From assembly GCA_002189035.1 (NCBI GenBank), contig NEEC01000016.1, positions 1,302,001-1,366,000 of the forward strand: 64,000 bases of DNA. Reading direction: 5' to 3'. Of this stretch, positions 24,030 to 35,277 are shown piece after piece. The translations under genes were made by a program, and so were the position numbers. Below the pieces are notes generated by a model, which did no database searches, had not been told where the DNA came from, and saw only the letters and a program-made list of their open reading frames with translations. Numbering within the stretch: the stretch's first letter is position 1; each line of letters opens with the position of its first letter. This stretch comes from Utricularia gibba. Its lineage: Eukaryota; Streptophyta; Magnoliopsida; Lamiales; Lentibulariaceae.

Positions 24030-26710
24030 CACACTCTTGTGCTACGTACAAAGAGAGGTGGGAATTTCAAAACATGATACATGAACGACTCAAGGTGAGG
24101 CCTCTAGACACGAGACATGATCCCGTGCAAACTTTGTACGCAATGGAAACGGACAAATTTGTCAAAATAGTTATTACAGGATGAGATTACTAAAATAGAA
24201 TTTAAATTTAAACACTGTCGATAAATATATTATTTTAGTATTTGTATAAAAAAAATCATGCTAATGCATATCATACAAAAGATAATAATATTAAACGTTT
24301 TGCGCAAATTCAATGTTTAAACAATGTTCTATAAAAAATTTTAATCCTATTTCTACTTTTCAAAAATAAAAATAATTTTATTTCAAAACACTAACATTTG
24401 TAAAAATAATTCTACCAAAAAGTACTTTTGAAATTATACTACAAAATTTATTTTTAGAAAAGTAATGAATATGTTACTTTTACTTCTCATTTCTATTTTT
24501 CCAAAATAATTTTTAAAAAATAAAAATAAATTCCAAAAAATTTCCAGCACAGTACTTTAGAATTAAAACTATTAGAAAATTAAATTTTATGTGGTAGTAA
24601 TGCATACGCATACCGGAAATCAATGTATTTGATGTTTTAAGTTAATGAATAAAAAATTAGTTTAGTAAATACTCTAAAATTATATATGATACTTATCACT
24701 CAGATTTTATAAATATAGGTAATTATATTTAGTTAATTTATTTTGAAAAATACAAAATTATTGATTGAAAAATGAAAAATATATTAATTAATTAAAATAT
24801 TTTTTTTATCCTAAACATAAACAATACATTTTTCTTTTATACTTCAAAACTCTAGACCCATGATTTCACCTGGATTCACAAAATCATCACTGAATAAATT
24901 TCATCTTATAATTCTTGATGAAAAATTTAAGTGAATAAAAATAATAAACACATCAAATATAAATGATAATCAAAATAATATAAAATGCTTTTAATGCAAT
25001 TAAATAATTACCATAATAGTAATCAATTTTAAATAAAACATCTCATACCCTATCTTTATTTGAGACTAATTTTTTTTCTTAAATCAAAGGATTTTTTACA
25101 TAGAATTGATTACCATTAAGAATTTATTAAATTACAAAAAATGATCATTTTTCACATACACAAATATAAAAATCCCACATTCTTCAAAGTCACTCATTGA
25201 ATTGGAGGAAACCCAATGATGTGGTTGGAGTGTTGGGATTAGGTTATTTTTTTAACCCAATGTTTTACCCTAATGAGACATTCACAAACCCTAATTGTGC
25301 ACATAATGGATCTAGGGTTAGAGAGTGAATCACCATAATAGGGCCCCCCTGAATAATGCAAAGCACATAATTGGGAATAGGTGAAGGGGTGGAGTGAATT
25401 GCTTCGTTTTGAATTTCAAAATATGCGGGAATTTTTATTTTCAAAAATTGGAAATCATTAAATGTTTTATTAATATGAAATAATTTGTTGTCATGAATTT
25501 ATTGGAGTGAAAGCCTTTCAATGTCACACACTCCCAATGCGCAACTCCTTTTTTACCTCTCAATTCAATGTTTTAATAACTCATGTCTCAATTTTAAGTT
25601 GTCAAAAACATATTTTTGAAAATATTATAGAAATTTTAAATATTTTTCTATAAGTATATTTTGTGATAGATAGAACATGTTCTATATTCTGAATTTTTGA
25701 TTCAAATTATATAGAATAGAATTTATTTTAAAATTATATGAATAGAATCATTTTAATATTATAAAAATTTTTTATATAATAGTATATAAATTAATTTTTT
25801 AAATTATTATATAACTTAATACTATGATATAAATATATTTTAAATTATATAAAAAATACATAGTATAATTTGTAATTAAATATCTTATTCAATGATTAAA
25901 ATAAGGATTTGGTAAATTTAATAATTTTTAAAGATTATAATCTTTAAGAATTAAATAGAATCACTTCAGTAAAATTTATTTACGTAACATACCTATAATA
26001 TTTGCACATAGTTTTGAATTTTTGATATTCTTAGAATGTATGTATGTTTATATTTAATTATTTACTAAATTGATAAATAATGAATTTGATGTACCCATTT
26101 TGAAAACAATTCATCCATCTATTATTCGTTTAATCCATCAGGGGAACCGATGGAAATTATTTTTAAATTGTAATTATTAGATTAATTAATTTTGTGCAAT
26201 TTATTTTCTGCATTTTAGGCGTGGATAATAAAATAAAATAATACAAAAATTGAAGGGTGAAAAGGACTTTTCAAAATTAAACTTTGGTGGCCTAACCGAT
26301 GACGGGGACTAAACGTGACCATACATATTAAAATATCCAGCTTAATATTTGACCCTTATTTTTTTATTACATGGTATTTATCGTCAACTCTTGCGAGAGT
26401 TTTTTTTTAAAAGAAAATAAAATGAGAAATTCCTTTTTGAAAAGAATAATAAAAAAATAATAACTTGGGGTGATTGACAGTTATGTGTGCGTGGGTAAAA
26501 GCTGATGAGGCTCCTAAACTCGACGCTGAAACAGGGAAACAAAAGAAGGAAGCTTTTTGAATTATTCTTCTCCAGCTTGTGACTGCGCCCACTCCACTAC
26601 ATGCATTTTATTTATTACCCCAGTTGCGTTGTGTTGCGGTTTGATGCTTTTTACTGCGGTAATTATCATCTAATAGCCACCATTCGGTGAGAGGTGGTAA
26701 CAAAAATCTT
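24030..26710. other. AT-rich intergenic DNA upstream of the SRS gene
   Basis: No coding region is supported. Long A/T tracts dominate, with a less biased patch at 25190-25420. The last few hundred bases probably include promoter sequence of the SRS gene, but no individual element can be named with confidence. Confidence 0.4.
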
Positions 26711-26729
26711 TGAAATGAATTGTTATTGA

Positions 26730-27348
26730 TTATTAGAAGAGAAAGGGAGTGATGTGAGGGTGGAGGGAGAGAAGTAAAGAGAGATGGCGGCGGGTGGCAG
26801 AACTGGGGATCTCTGCGGTCGCTGCTGGTGTTGCTGCGTCAAAGGGGACTGTAGCAGCAATTGAGAGACTGGAGAAAGAAATAAAATACAAAAGGGAAAG
26901 GGGAAAAGAAGGTCGTTGTGCTGTGCTGTGCTGTGCTGTGGTGTTTCTTTTGGGGGTTTTTTAGTTGGTGGAGGGACATAAAACGGGGGAGGAAAGAAAG
27001 AAAAGCTGACCGGCGAGAGAGAGGGAGGGAGAGGCAAAGTTAACAGGGACTCGTGGTGTTTAGGTTTTGATTGAGAAAGGAAGGGAGAGAGATCACATGC
27101 TCGATTTGCAGAGGAGAGAAGAGACACTGGTGGTGGTGGTGGTGGTACGAAGGATCTTTCAATTTCGTTCAGAATCGGAGTGCAGAAGTTGTCTGCCCCG
27201 AAACCCACAATTCAAGAATCCCGAAAACAGCAGACAACGGCGGCCCTTGTCCCCGAGCATTACTCTCACGTCGCTGTATGGATTCTTGCTTCCGAACACA
27301 ATTAATTCCTCGTCTCTCCGCAACAACAAAACCCTTTTCACTGCTACC
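26730..27348 (+). promoter_or_regulatory. Purine-rich 5' leader and promoter-proximal region of the SRS gene
   Basis: A GA-rich stretch (GAGAGAGAGGGAGGGAGAGG near 27015) and a TGCTG run (GTGCTGTGCTGTGCTGTG near 26916-26937) lie directly upstream of the ATG. The open frame running through this leader in the gene's own frame has no family similarity before residue MAGFF. The large minus-strand open frame here (26723-27208) is the complement of the GA tracts. A long leader is inferred, not proven. Confidence 0.4.
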
Positions 27349-28419
27349 ATGGCCGGTTTCTTCACCTTAGGCGCCGCCGCCGCAGGAGGAGGAGCTACGG
27401 ATCAGCCTCCGTCATCGGAGATCCATCCTGAGAATTGGTTTCTGTTGAGGAACGAGGAGTCTGTTGTTCCAGTTTCCGTACCGGTTCCCGTCCCGGTCCC
27501 GTATAGGGGTTTCGAGTTATGGCAACAGCAGCAGCAGCAGCAGCAGGGACCGGGGCAGGGAGAGAACAATCCTCTGCAGGAGCTGTACGCTTCTGCCGGA
27601 GTGCTGGCTGTGGGGCCGAGCAGGGGGGGAGGAGGGTTGGGCGATGGTTCGAGATCGGGGTTTTTGATGATGAGAAGCGGCGCTGCGTCGGCGAGCGGTG
27701 GTGGGGGAATCAGTTGTCAGGATTGTGGGAATCAGGCCAAGAAGGATTGCGCGCACATGAGATGCAGAACTTGTTGCAAGAGCAGAGGGTTTCAGTGCCA
27801 GACACATGTGAAGAGCACTTGGGTTCCGGCGGCCAAGCGGAGGGAACGTCAGCAGCAGCAGCCGGAGGCGGCAGCCACGCCGCCGAGCGGGAAGCGGCCG
27901 AGAGAGACTCCCGCCATTTCAAACTCCCTCGCTTGTACCCGCATACCCACATCCTCAGGTAATTCCAAATACACAATCCAATCAATCCATGGCTTTCCTC
28001 GTTTACTCTCAATTTTAACAAGTTCCTTACATCCAAGGGTTGGAGACTGGGGACTTCCCATCGGAAGTAACCGCTCCGGCAGTGTTCCGGTGCGTGAGAG
28101 TAAGCGCAGTCGACGAAGATCAGTTCGCTTATCAAGCTGCAGTCAACATCCGGGGCACCTATTCAAAGGGATCCTGTACGATCAAGGCACGGAAGCCCAG
28201 TACCTAGCCGCCTCCGCTGCGGGGGACACATCCTCCGGCGGGGGCAGCATCAGCGCCGGTGGCCAGCCCCTCAATCTGATAACCGGAACCTCCGCAGCGG
28301 CCACCCCCTCCGCCCCAACCGGCGGCACTGCTCTACCGTTGCTTGACCCTAGCTTCTATCCAGCTCCCATCAACAGCTTCATGGCCGGTACGCAGTTCTT
28401 CCCACAATCAAGATCTTGA
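27349..28419 (+). CDS. SRS: SHI-RELATED SEQUENCE (SHI/STY) transcription factor, frameshift in IGGH motif
   Basis: Exons are 27349-27958 and 28038-28419. The N terminus MAGFFTLG and the [11 protein letters not shown] tract are typical of the family. Residues about 123-160 form the zinc-binding RING-like domain C-x2-C-x7-C-x-H-x2-R-C-x2-CC-x7-C-x-TH followed by [12 protein letters not shown]. Exon 2 opens [11 protein letters not shown], then [19 protein letters not shown], and after the break KGILYDQG; the tail ends [23 protein letters not shown] proteins are plant-specific regulators of auxin biosynthesis and of style, stamen and lateral-root development. A base is missing in the G run at 28152-28155, exactly in the diagnostic IGGH motif; after it the family reading resumes in the next frame. 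As written, the C-terminal dimerisation region would not be made. Confidence 0.88.
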   Translation: MAGFFTLGAAAAGGGATDQPPSSEIHPENWFLLRNEESVVPVSVPVPVPVPYRGFELWQQQQQQQQGPGQGENNPLQELYASAGVLAVGPSRGGGGLGDGSRSGFLMMRSGAASASGGGGISCQDCGNQAKKDCAHMRCRTCCKSRGFQCQTHVKSTWVPAAKRRERQQQQPEAAATPPSGKRPRETPAISNSLACTRIPTSSGNSKYTIQSIHGFPRLLSILTSSLHPRVGDWGLPIGSNRSGSVPVRESKRSRRRSVRLSSCSQHPGHLFKGILYDQGTEAQYLAASAAGDTSSGGGSISAGGQPLNLITGTSAAATPSAPTGGTALPLLDPSFYPAPINSFMAGTQFFPQSRS

Positions 28420-28860
28420 GAAAGAATCCAGCTTTACAATGTAATAGGAATCCTCCTCCGTGTTCCTTCAAAAATCCTTTCAAAGTGTAAACCCTAATGA
28501 CTTCCAAAGATTCATACCTCCATTCAACCATGGATTCAGGGAGGAGTTAAAGTCAAATCTTGTTTCTCACCATCTTCCCAATCCAATGCGTTAAAAGAAG
28601 ATCAGGCCAAGGTAACTCACCTCAGGGCCATTAGTTACGGCCGTAAACTGTAGAACAGGGTAACTGTAATTGATCAGAGGCATTTGGAATTTTTTACTCT
28701 CTTCAGGGAACTGGATTTTAGCAGATGATGAAGTTATTTTTTACTTTTTGGTTGGGTTACAGGAGCCCTTTTTTGTGTCTAATAGGCTTTATCGACATGC
28801 AGTCATTTCTCTAATCCCAATAAAAAACCCCCCAAATAAAACGTAATAAATGCTCATTTA

Positions 28861-28958
28861 TGACGTCAGTAAAATAATATATCCCACAAAATTCCTTCAT
28901 TTGAATTTCCGAACAACCAGAAACTCCAAAATTTTATTTTTAAGTAATTATGACGTCA
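28861..28958. promoter_or_regulatory. Two palindromic TGACGTCA (bZIP/TGA) sites 90 bp apart
   Basis: TGACGTCA occurs at 28861-28868 and 28951-28958, both preceded by TTA or TTAT and followed by G. This palindrome is the core bound by plant bZIP (TGA/CREB-type) factors. The sites lie 440 bp after the SRS stop; no promoter is known nearby, so function is uncertain. Confidence 0.35.
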
Positions 28959-29299
28959 GGTTGAGTGGGGACAGGGGCTTTTATAACATTTCGGCTAAAA
29001 TGCCCTAGGCCTGCCACCTGTCCCCGCCCCTTTCCTATTTATTATTCAGTGTAATAATTATTGACTTTTTTATTGCCTTGATTGCGTTTGCATCAATTTT
29101 TCTTTTTCTTTTTTTTTAATTATGAGATAAATAAAGGCCACGCGGTAGAATAGAGGCCATGGAAGAAATCCGTGGGGTGTTCTCTGGAAGGCCCATTTGT
29201 GAAACGTTGGAGGCCCAGGCCCATCATGGAGAAATGTTTGGTTTGAGGTGTTGTTTCGGACATTTACATTTGTGTAGTGAGTTGTGATCTCTTTCCCTT

Positions 29300-29429
29300 T
29301 GTCCCCGTCAATGGAGAAATGTAACCAATTTTGATTATGTGCAGATCGTAACCTAGTAATATATCTCCCCATCAATTGCTCATCAGTTTCTTGCAAGTCC
29401 ACATGAGCGATAAGTTGATAGAACTCCAT
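29300..29429 (-). pseudogene. Ty3/gypsy gag fragment
   Basis: The minus-strand reading from 29429 is MEFYQLIAHVDLQETDEQLM followed by GRYITRLR. It matches the retrotransposon gag segment with the form 'F..L..R..L.E...QL..RY..GLR'. Only about 40 codons are recognisable; the rest of the open frame (to 29070) is unrelated. No terminal repeats were seen. Confidence 0.5.
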
Positions 29430-29449
29430 AGTGTTTAGAGAAGAAACGT

Positions 29450-30630
29450 GTACCGAAAATGCTTCTGAAGAAATGATAAACGATGTAAGAAAAATTATGA
29501 TTCAAACCTCAATAAAGATCTACATTATTGGTTTATAAATGAACAATTTATGAGAAATTCTAATGAATAAAAAAGGAAGTTAAGCATGGTCTTCAGATGC
29601 TGGATTATCTCCATGCAAATAATCTGGATTTTGTTGATTTAATTCACTGATTGTCACTTCATTACAACTATGGGTTCATGGATATTGTACCATATAGTTT
29701 CAGGCAATCAAGTTGTAGGGAGAAGGATTGGTGGAGTTGGGTTATGTTGAATTATTTGGATACTCATGTCAACCGTTTTGGTTCATCATTTTCTTCTTTT
29801 TTTTCCCAAGTGAGTATTTTGCCTTTGTTCATACGATTCCATGATAGTTTGAGTTGTTGCTATCATGCAAATACACGACCTATCAAGTAAGTTATTATTA
29901 ATGAGACCTTATACTCCAACATTTGAATGAACTCAAATATACTATTCACTATTAAAATCCACTCAAAGAGTTCCTCATTGTGTAACCTAGGATACATAAA
30001 TGCAAGTGCATGGATTCTTCGATTTGAGTGCATTGATTCGTGATTTGAAAAATTATGAGTGTATGGGTATAATATTGATAAAATACTAAAATAAATAATT
30101 TATAATCAAATACTAAAATAAAATAACTTTTAATCAAAAATTGAATATTCATAAAAGACAAATAAAAATTAAAATGATAATTGATAAACAATGATTGTCG
30201 TACTTTGAATGATGGCAATCCATGAGTGATTATCGACGATTTTAGATAAAGATGTAATAAAATATGAAAAAAATCTAATGAATGAATTAAGATTTTTATA
30301 AATTAATTAAATGAATCATATTTATTATTAAAATTAGTAATTAAAAATATGAAAATAAAAAACAATCAATACGACAAATTTGCATTGGATTCACTGTATG
30401 TGCACACTCAATACCTAGGAATCACCAATTCTAACGAATCAGTGATTCACAACCTATAACCCAACATGAAATTCTTGAAATTTATATGAAAATCCTTGTT
30501 TCTATCGTTGAACTCCATAACTTAGACAAGGATAGTCTTCAGAGTTCAAGTTATTGAATATAGGTAGATTGAAAGTTCTATGATCTTGATTAGAAGAGAA
30601 TTGGTTTACTCTTTACATAAATAATGCTTT
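29450..30630. other. AT-rich intergenic DNA, no gene
   Basis: No coding family was recognised. Open frames of 79 codons (29651-29890, +) and 88 codons (29952-30218, -) have no similarity to known proteins and no splice partners. Confidence 0.4.
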
Positions 30631-30638
30631 TGTTGTGG

Positions 30639-31164
30639 TCGAAAATCGGCACTAAGGCGAAAACCGATTTTGGGGTTACAGGCAATGCCGAACGAGTCGT
30701 ATCTGATTTAGATATTAGTATTTTGGGTGATACGATGCGGTTGACATGAATGAAGATAGATAGTGATTTCAATATGGAAACCGTCGAAGAATGGAAAAAC
30801 CACGGAGCTATTGGAACTCGCCGAAAAATGGTTTTACTAAACGGAAGTGAAGAAAAGATATAAGTTAGAAGACCAGGAGTTCAATACTTTATTCATCAGG
30901 TTTCCTCACATTTATAGAGGATGCCAATCTGACCAAATTCTAAATCATGTCGATGTCGTCTACTTTTTGCTTCGCTAATCGTACACTAGTACTGCTACCA
31001 GATAACCGTTGACTGTTATGATATCGCTGCAATTCGGCTACTTTTTAGTACTGCATTAAATGTACTTGTATTGGCCAACTCGGTTTATACTGGGTCGATT
31101 TCCTAATTCGTCTACTCGGGGATTTCTAAGCTTCCTCCTCCAGGAGGCATGTGCCGATTTCGAG
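30639..31164. repeat. Possible small element with about 14-bp terminal inverted repeats
   Basis: TCGAAAATCGGCAC at 30639-30652 faces GTGCCGATTTCGAG at 31151-31164, an inverted pair with one base of difference. The internal 500 bp is GC-richer than the flanks and non-coding. This may be a MITE or part of a terminal repeat; no target duplication was established. Confidence 0.4.
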
Positions 31165-31655
31165 CTATCAAGTCTTTTTTTATATTATTTCTAATTTAGT
31201 TTCATCTATGACTTGTGATGCCCTTAATTAAAAATATCCATTTTTATCCCTTATCTCATTGAAGCCATCTTCATTGCCTTTCTTCTAACACCAACTGATC
31301 AGGAAAGTCTATTTCAAAAATCATTTCAATTTTTTAAATTATCTTAAATATGTTGTAGACTCTCAAGGAAACAGATATAGGAAGACAAATGAAAGATTTT
31401 AATTGAAAACAAATTTTAAACACTTTGAATTTTATTTTCTTAATAAATCTATAATTTTTTAATGTAAATCTATTTGAAAAAATATTCAAAATTTTATGAC
31501 ATTTTCGTGTTATTCATTTAATTTTGTAACATTTGAAAATTTATAATATATTATATTAACAGATTAAATCGTGCTTTTAAAAAAACATAGTCTATATTAC
31601 CATATTTGATTAACATTCATCAAATAGCACTATTATATATATATATTGGCTACAT

Positions 31656-31725
31656 AACCATACTTTTTATATATCATATTTAATATAAAAATAACTAATT
31701 TTTAGTTATAGAAAATTGAAATATA

Positions 31726-31760
<35 letters not shown>

Positions 31761-31973
31761 GTTATTTCGATTTTATGTTCTTATTTATTCAAAAATTTAG
31801 AATTATAGAGATAGGTAAATAATATGTCTATTTATAAATTTATAAATAATAACATATAATTAAAATATCAATTATATTTATATATGTTTATATTTCAATT
31901 TTTTGGAAATAAAAATCAGTTTATTTATTATATTAAATATGATATATAAAAAGTGGGATTGTTTAGGAAATAA
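31656..31973. repeat. MITE-like long inverted repeat around an (AT)n tract
   Basis: The left arm beginning near 31660 (ACTTTTTATATATCATATTT) is matched by the reverse complement of the right arm ending near 31965 (CACTTTTTATATATCATATT). Pairing continues through TTAATATAA, AAAATTGAAATATAAACATATA and TATTTATAAA blocks. The loop side holds a run of about 15 AT dinucleotides (about 31729-31757). There is no coding capacity. Confidence 0.65.
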
Positions 31974-32639
31974 AAATATAAAATGTTTACTAAATATTAT
32001 AATTATATATTTTATATTTTTTGGTTGTATATTAATGAAGATGTTTTAAAAAAATATAGCAAGGAAATTATAATATTGGTAAATGTGGTATATTAGATTA
32101 GTTGTTTATTGAGTTTGATAATATTTTGATTTATAAATTGGTTTTGGGTGTGAGTAATTTTTAACATATTAAAATATAAAGTTTTTAAAAATTTGACTTC
32201 TTTGTTCTATTGATATCATGTGAATATAAATATGATTATATTAAGAAAGACAAGTATTTAGTATTTATATCAATTTATAATGTATATTATAATTCTCTAT
32301 TTTTTATTTTTTCAATCATTATTTTTTCTATATCAATAAAATTAATCCGTTTGAATATTTTTTTTATTACAATAATTCATAGCATTAAAGGTAAACTAAT
32401 GTATTTTAATGTATAAAATCATACATTTTAATAAAATAAAAACATTATAATAATAAAATTAAAAGAAAAAATATTTTCAAAATAAAAAAACAAATAACAG
32501 TTATTTTGATGAATGGAAAAAAACAGGCATTTTGATAAAAGAAATTTTTTTGACATAAGTATTTAACTAAATTTCTGCATATTCATGTGGCAATTACTGA
32601 GCCTTCATCACGAAAAACATAACTTTCAAGCAACATGTT

Positions 32640-32870
32640 GATCAGCATCGTTGTGCAGTCGATTTTGTGTTTGGAGATGTCGATTGGGTAATCATTTACA
32701 AGGAGTGTTACTCTGCTCATGTTTATCATACGCTAACAAATAGGAAGATTGGTCATATGGAGATTATGGCAGATATCAATACTGATACATTAAGGTTTGG
32801 CTTCCCTCAATTATTTACACTTTCAAAATTGAGTACTTGGTACCATATGTTCCTCTTGTAACTAACTTAA
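32640..32870 (+). pseudogene. Ty3/gypsy integrase C-terminal fragment
   Basis: The reading QHRCAVDFVFGDVDWVI is followed by NRKIGHMEIMADINTDTLRF and then GFPQLFTLS. It follows the gypsy polyprotein pattern 'HRR.VEF..GD.VW' and 'RKIGP.E....IN..AYRL.LP.H', the linker and integrase C-terminal region. The frame is open for about 64 codons but nothing else of the element is nearby. Confidence 0.6.
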
Positions 32871-32879
32871 ATGGAAGTT

Positions 32880-33670
32880 CTCTCTCAAGATTGATTATGA
32901 TTTTATAGTCTAAACCCAAGTTTTTTTATTAGGGAGTACAATTTTCAACTATTAAAATTCTCATGTCCTTGTTCTCCTTTATTGGGTAAATGGAGTAATC
33001 CTTTTACCTCAATTTATTGTGTGTTTTCAGATGCATCTACTTTTATTATGTACCATTAATTTCATCTTCTTCTTCATTTTCTTTTTTTTTTTCCCTCTAT
33101 GAAGGATTACTATAAATCATAGAATGAATAAGGTAATAACAGGTCACCTTATTGTAATCCTCTTGCAAGTCTAATGAGACCTCCCTAGTTTCATTCACAA
33201 TTACTTTATACAGTACTAATTATTCCATGAGCATTATCAACTTTATTATAATAGTCATAAAAAAATTCTCTCCATAACCTATTGCATTAATAGCCACTCT
33301 AGCTTATCATATGTTTATTGAGATCCAATTTCATAAAATTTTATTGATTGGATTTATTATATTATTGTATTTTTTATTAAAAAAGGTAAAAAAATTTTTT
33401 TATAAAATAAATTCTTCTAAAAATATTTGCAATCATAATTGAAATTCATCATAAAAACATATGTTTTTAAAACATTAAAACATTTCGTTACAAAAACATT
33501 CAGCACTATATTAATTTCCCAAAATCAATCACATCGGTGTATTATAACGAGGTCGTACTTAATCAAAATGATTAGGTTGAAAAAGTTGCGTGACTGACGA
33601 GTCACAGAACGACACGTGTCAAATTCTGAGGGCTTAATTTTAGCGTGTGAAGACGAATCAATGTAATTGG
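32880..33670. other. AT-rich intergenic DNA and promoter side of the LPPE gene
   Basis: No gene is seen. CACGTGTC at about 33613-33620, some 60 bp before the LPPE start codon, contains an ABRE/G-box-like ACGTG core; whether it is used is unknown. Confidence 0.4.
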
Positions 33671-33680
33671 TGGATAGAAA

Positions 33681-34846
33681 ATGTTGGCCAGTGTTGGGAA
33701 GCCTTGGGTTTTTTCTGCTTTTTCCTCGTGGAAACGTCGCGGTCCAAACAAGGTTTGCCTCCAAAGGTTGGATTTTCCGAGGGAGTTGAGTTGCAGAGGG
33801 TCGGTTTTGGGGGTTTCTAGAAGCGTAAAGCGGATTATTATGAAGGCTTTTTCTGAGTTTTCCAGAACTGTGGGGGATGAGGGGACTAGCGCACTTGAGC
33901 AAGAACCCATGGTTGGAGAAAGGTCTCCGGATCTTGGTAGAGGCTGGCTCGAAGCTACTCTCAATAATTTGGTAGGAAAGTTCCTCTGTACTTGATGCTG
34001 AGTTTACCTTCCTAACTGCCCACTTGATTGATGATAAAATGCCAGAACTAATCCCGCTTTGTTACGCTTAAGATTTGGATTGGTGTATTGCTGGTAATCA
34101 CACGAGTGCTCCCAGTTTCTCGATATTTAATGCTTTGTTTCATTTCCTTGCCACAGAGCAAATGGCTCATTTCAGGACTTTTCGCTGTGATCATTCTAGT
34201 GAGGCATGATCCAGAGGCATTGTGGGCTTCCATTGGAGCCATTCTCAATGCTTTGCTTTCAATGCAATTGAAGAAGATCATAAACCAAGAAAGACCTCTC
34301 CCTACATCCAGACCTGATCCCGGAATGCCTTCTTCTCATGCACAAGCCATATTTTTCGCTGTTGCCTTTGTGAACTTATCATGTAAGCTCTATATAAAAA
34401 ATGTTATAGCTCATATTGCTACATTTGCTCGTTCTAAAACTCCAAAGCTGCATTTTGCTTGTTAACACACAGTGATTGAATGGCTTGGAATGAATGCTCT
34501 CACAACCACACTATCCGCCTTTTCCTTCACAGTTGGGTGCTACTTGGTAAGTACACTACAGTTCACTGTGTTATCTTTGAATGAAATGGCTGGTAACTTG
34601 GTAAACTCTATGCTTTTGCAGTCATGGCTTCGGGTCTCGCAGCGACATCATACACTTAACCAGGTAGCCGTAGGAGCTGTAACCGGCTCTGTTTTTGCTG
34701 TTCTATGGTTCTGGTCCTGGCATGCCTTTGTGTTGAATTATTTCACATCCTCTATATGGGCAAGGACTGTGATTATTCTTGGGGTACTTTTCTTTTGTTC
34801 TGGGTTTTTGATACATGTTTGGCGCAAGTGGCTTTTGGATGAATGA
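33681..34846 (+). CDS. LPPE: Lipid phosphate phosphatase epsilon, chloroplastic (PAP2 family)
   Basis: Exons 33681-33971, 34157-34382, 34473-34546 and 34622-34846, all in phase, give 271 residues. The first 50 or so residues are rich in Ser, Arg and Lys with few acids, as in plastid transit peptides. The PAP2 phosphatase core shows KKIINQERP (motif K-x6-RP), MPSSHAQA (PSGH-type motif) and VSQRHHTLNQV (third motif); several hydrophobic segments follow. LPP-epsilon proteins dephosphorylate phosphatidic acid to diacylglycerol in the plastid envelope, feeding galactolipid synthesis. The third motif lacks the usual Asp (Gln instead), which I recall as typical of the epsilon subgroup. It converges on the tail-anchored protein gene with a 430-bp gap, the same neighbour as in Arabidopsis. 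Confidence 0.9.
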
Positions 34847-35277
34847 TGAATAGGATTGTACAGTGTTGCAACAAATTTTTGGAATCATCAGAGTAGACTG
34901 CAACTGGCATTTGATATCCCTTTTCACAGGGTTTATACCAAATCAGTAACAATGGAATGACCACTGACTTGTTTTGGAGCACAGAAGCTCAAAATTGTAC
35001 AATAGCACCAACTACTAACAAACATGCATCAAATCCCCTACACCACAACCCATACAACGTATTTAAGAGAAAGCAAAACATGTACAAACGAATCTATGAT
35101 CTTAAGCCATAATCGGCATCATATAGTGTGTGCAGCTAGCCTCCTACGCTTTTCATCGAGTTCATGAATTCAGAAGTAGCAAGGCATCCTAACCAATGGA
35201 TTGGTATATCGACATGATTAAAATTTGCCGTTCCTTCTTATTCTTCCAAATGGCTGTAGTCTGCACTAACAGGATGT

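Noticed and set aside
26723-27208. 161-codon open frame on the minus strand, Pro/Ser-rich
   Set aside because: It is the complement of GA-rich leader DNA of the SRS gene, is low in complexity, resembles no family and overlaps the SRS promoter.
27519-27962. 147-codon + strand open frame overlapping the SRS gene
   Set aside because: It is a different frame of SRS exon 1; the annotated frame carries the zinc-finger motif and family tail.
34640-34670. Loss of the catalytic Asp in the third PAP2 motif of LPPE as evidence of an inactive enzyme
   Set aside because: The Gln at this position is, to my knowledge, shared by epsilon-type lipid phosphate phosphatases, so it is a subgroup trait and not damage in this copy.
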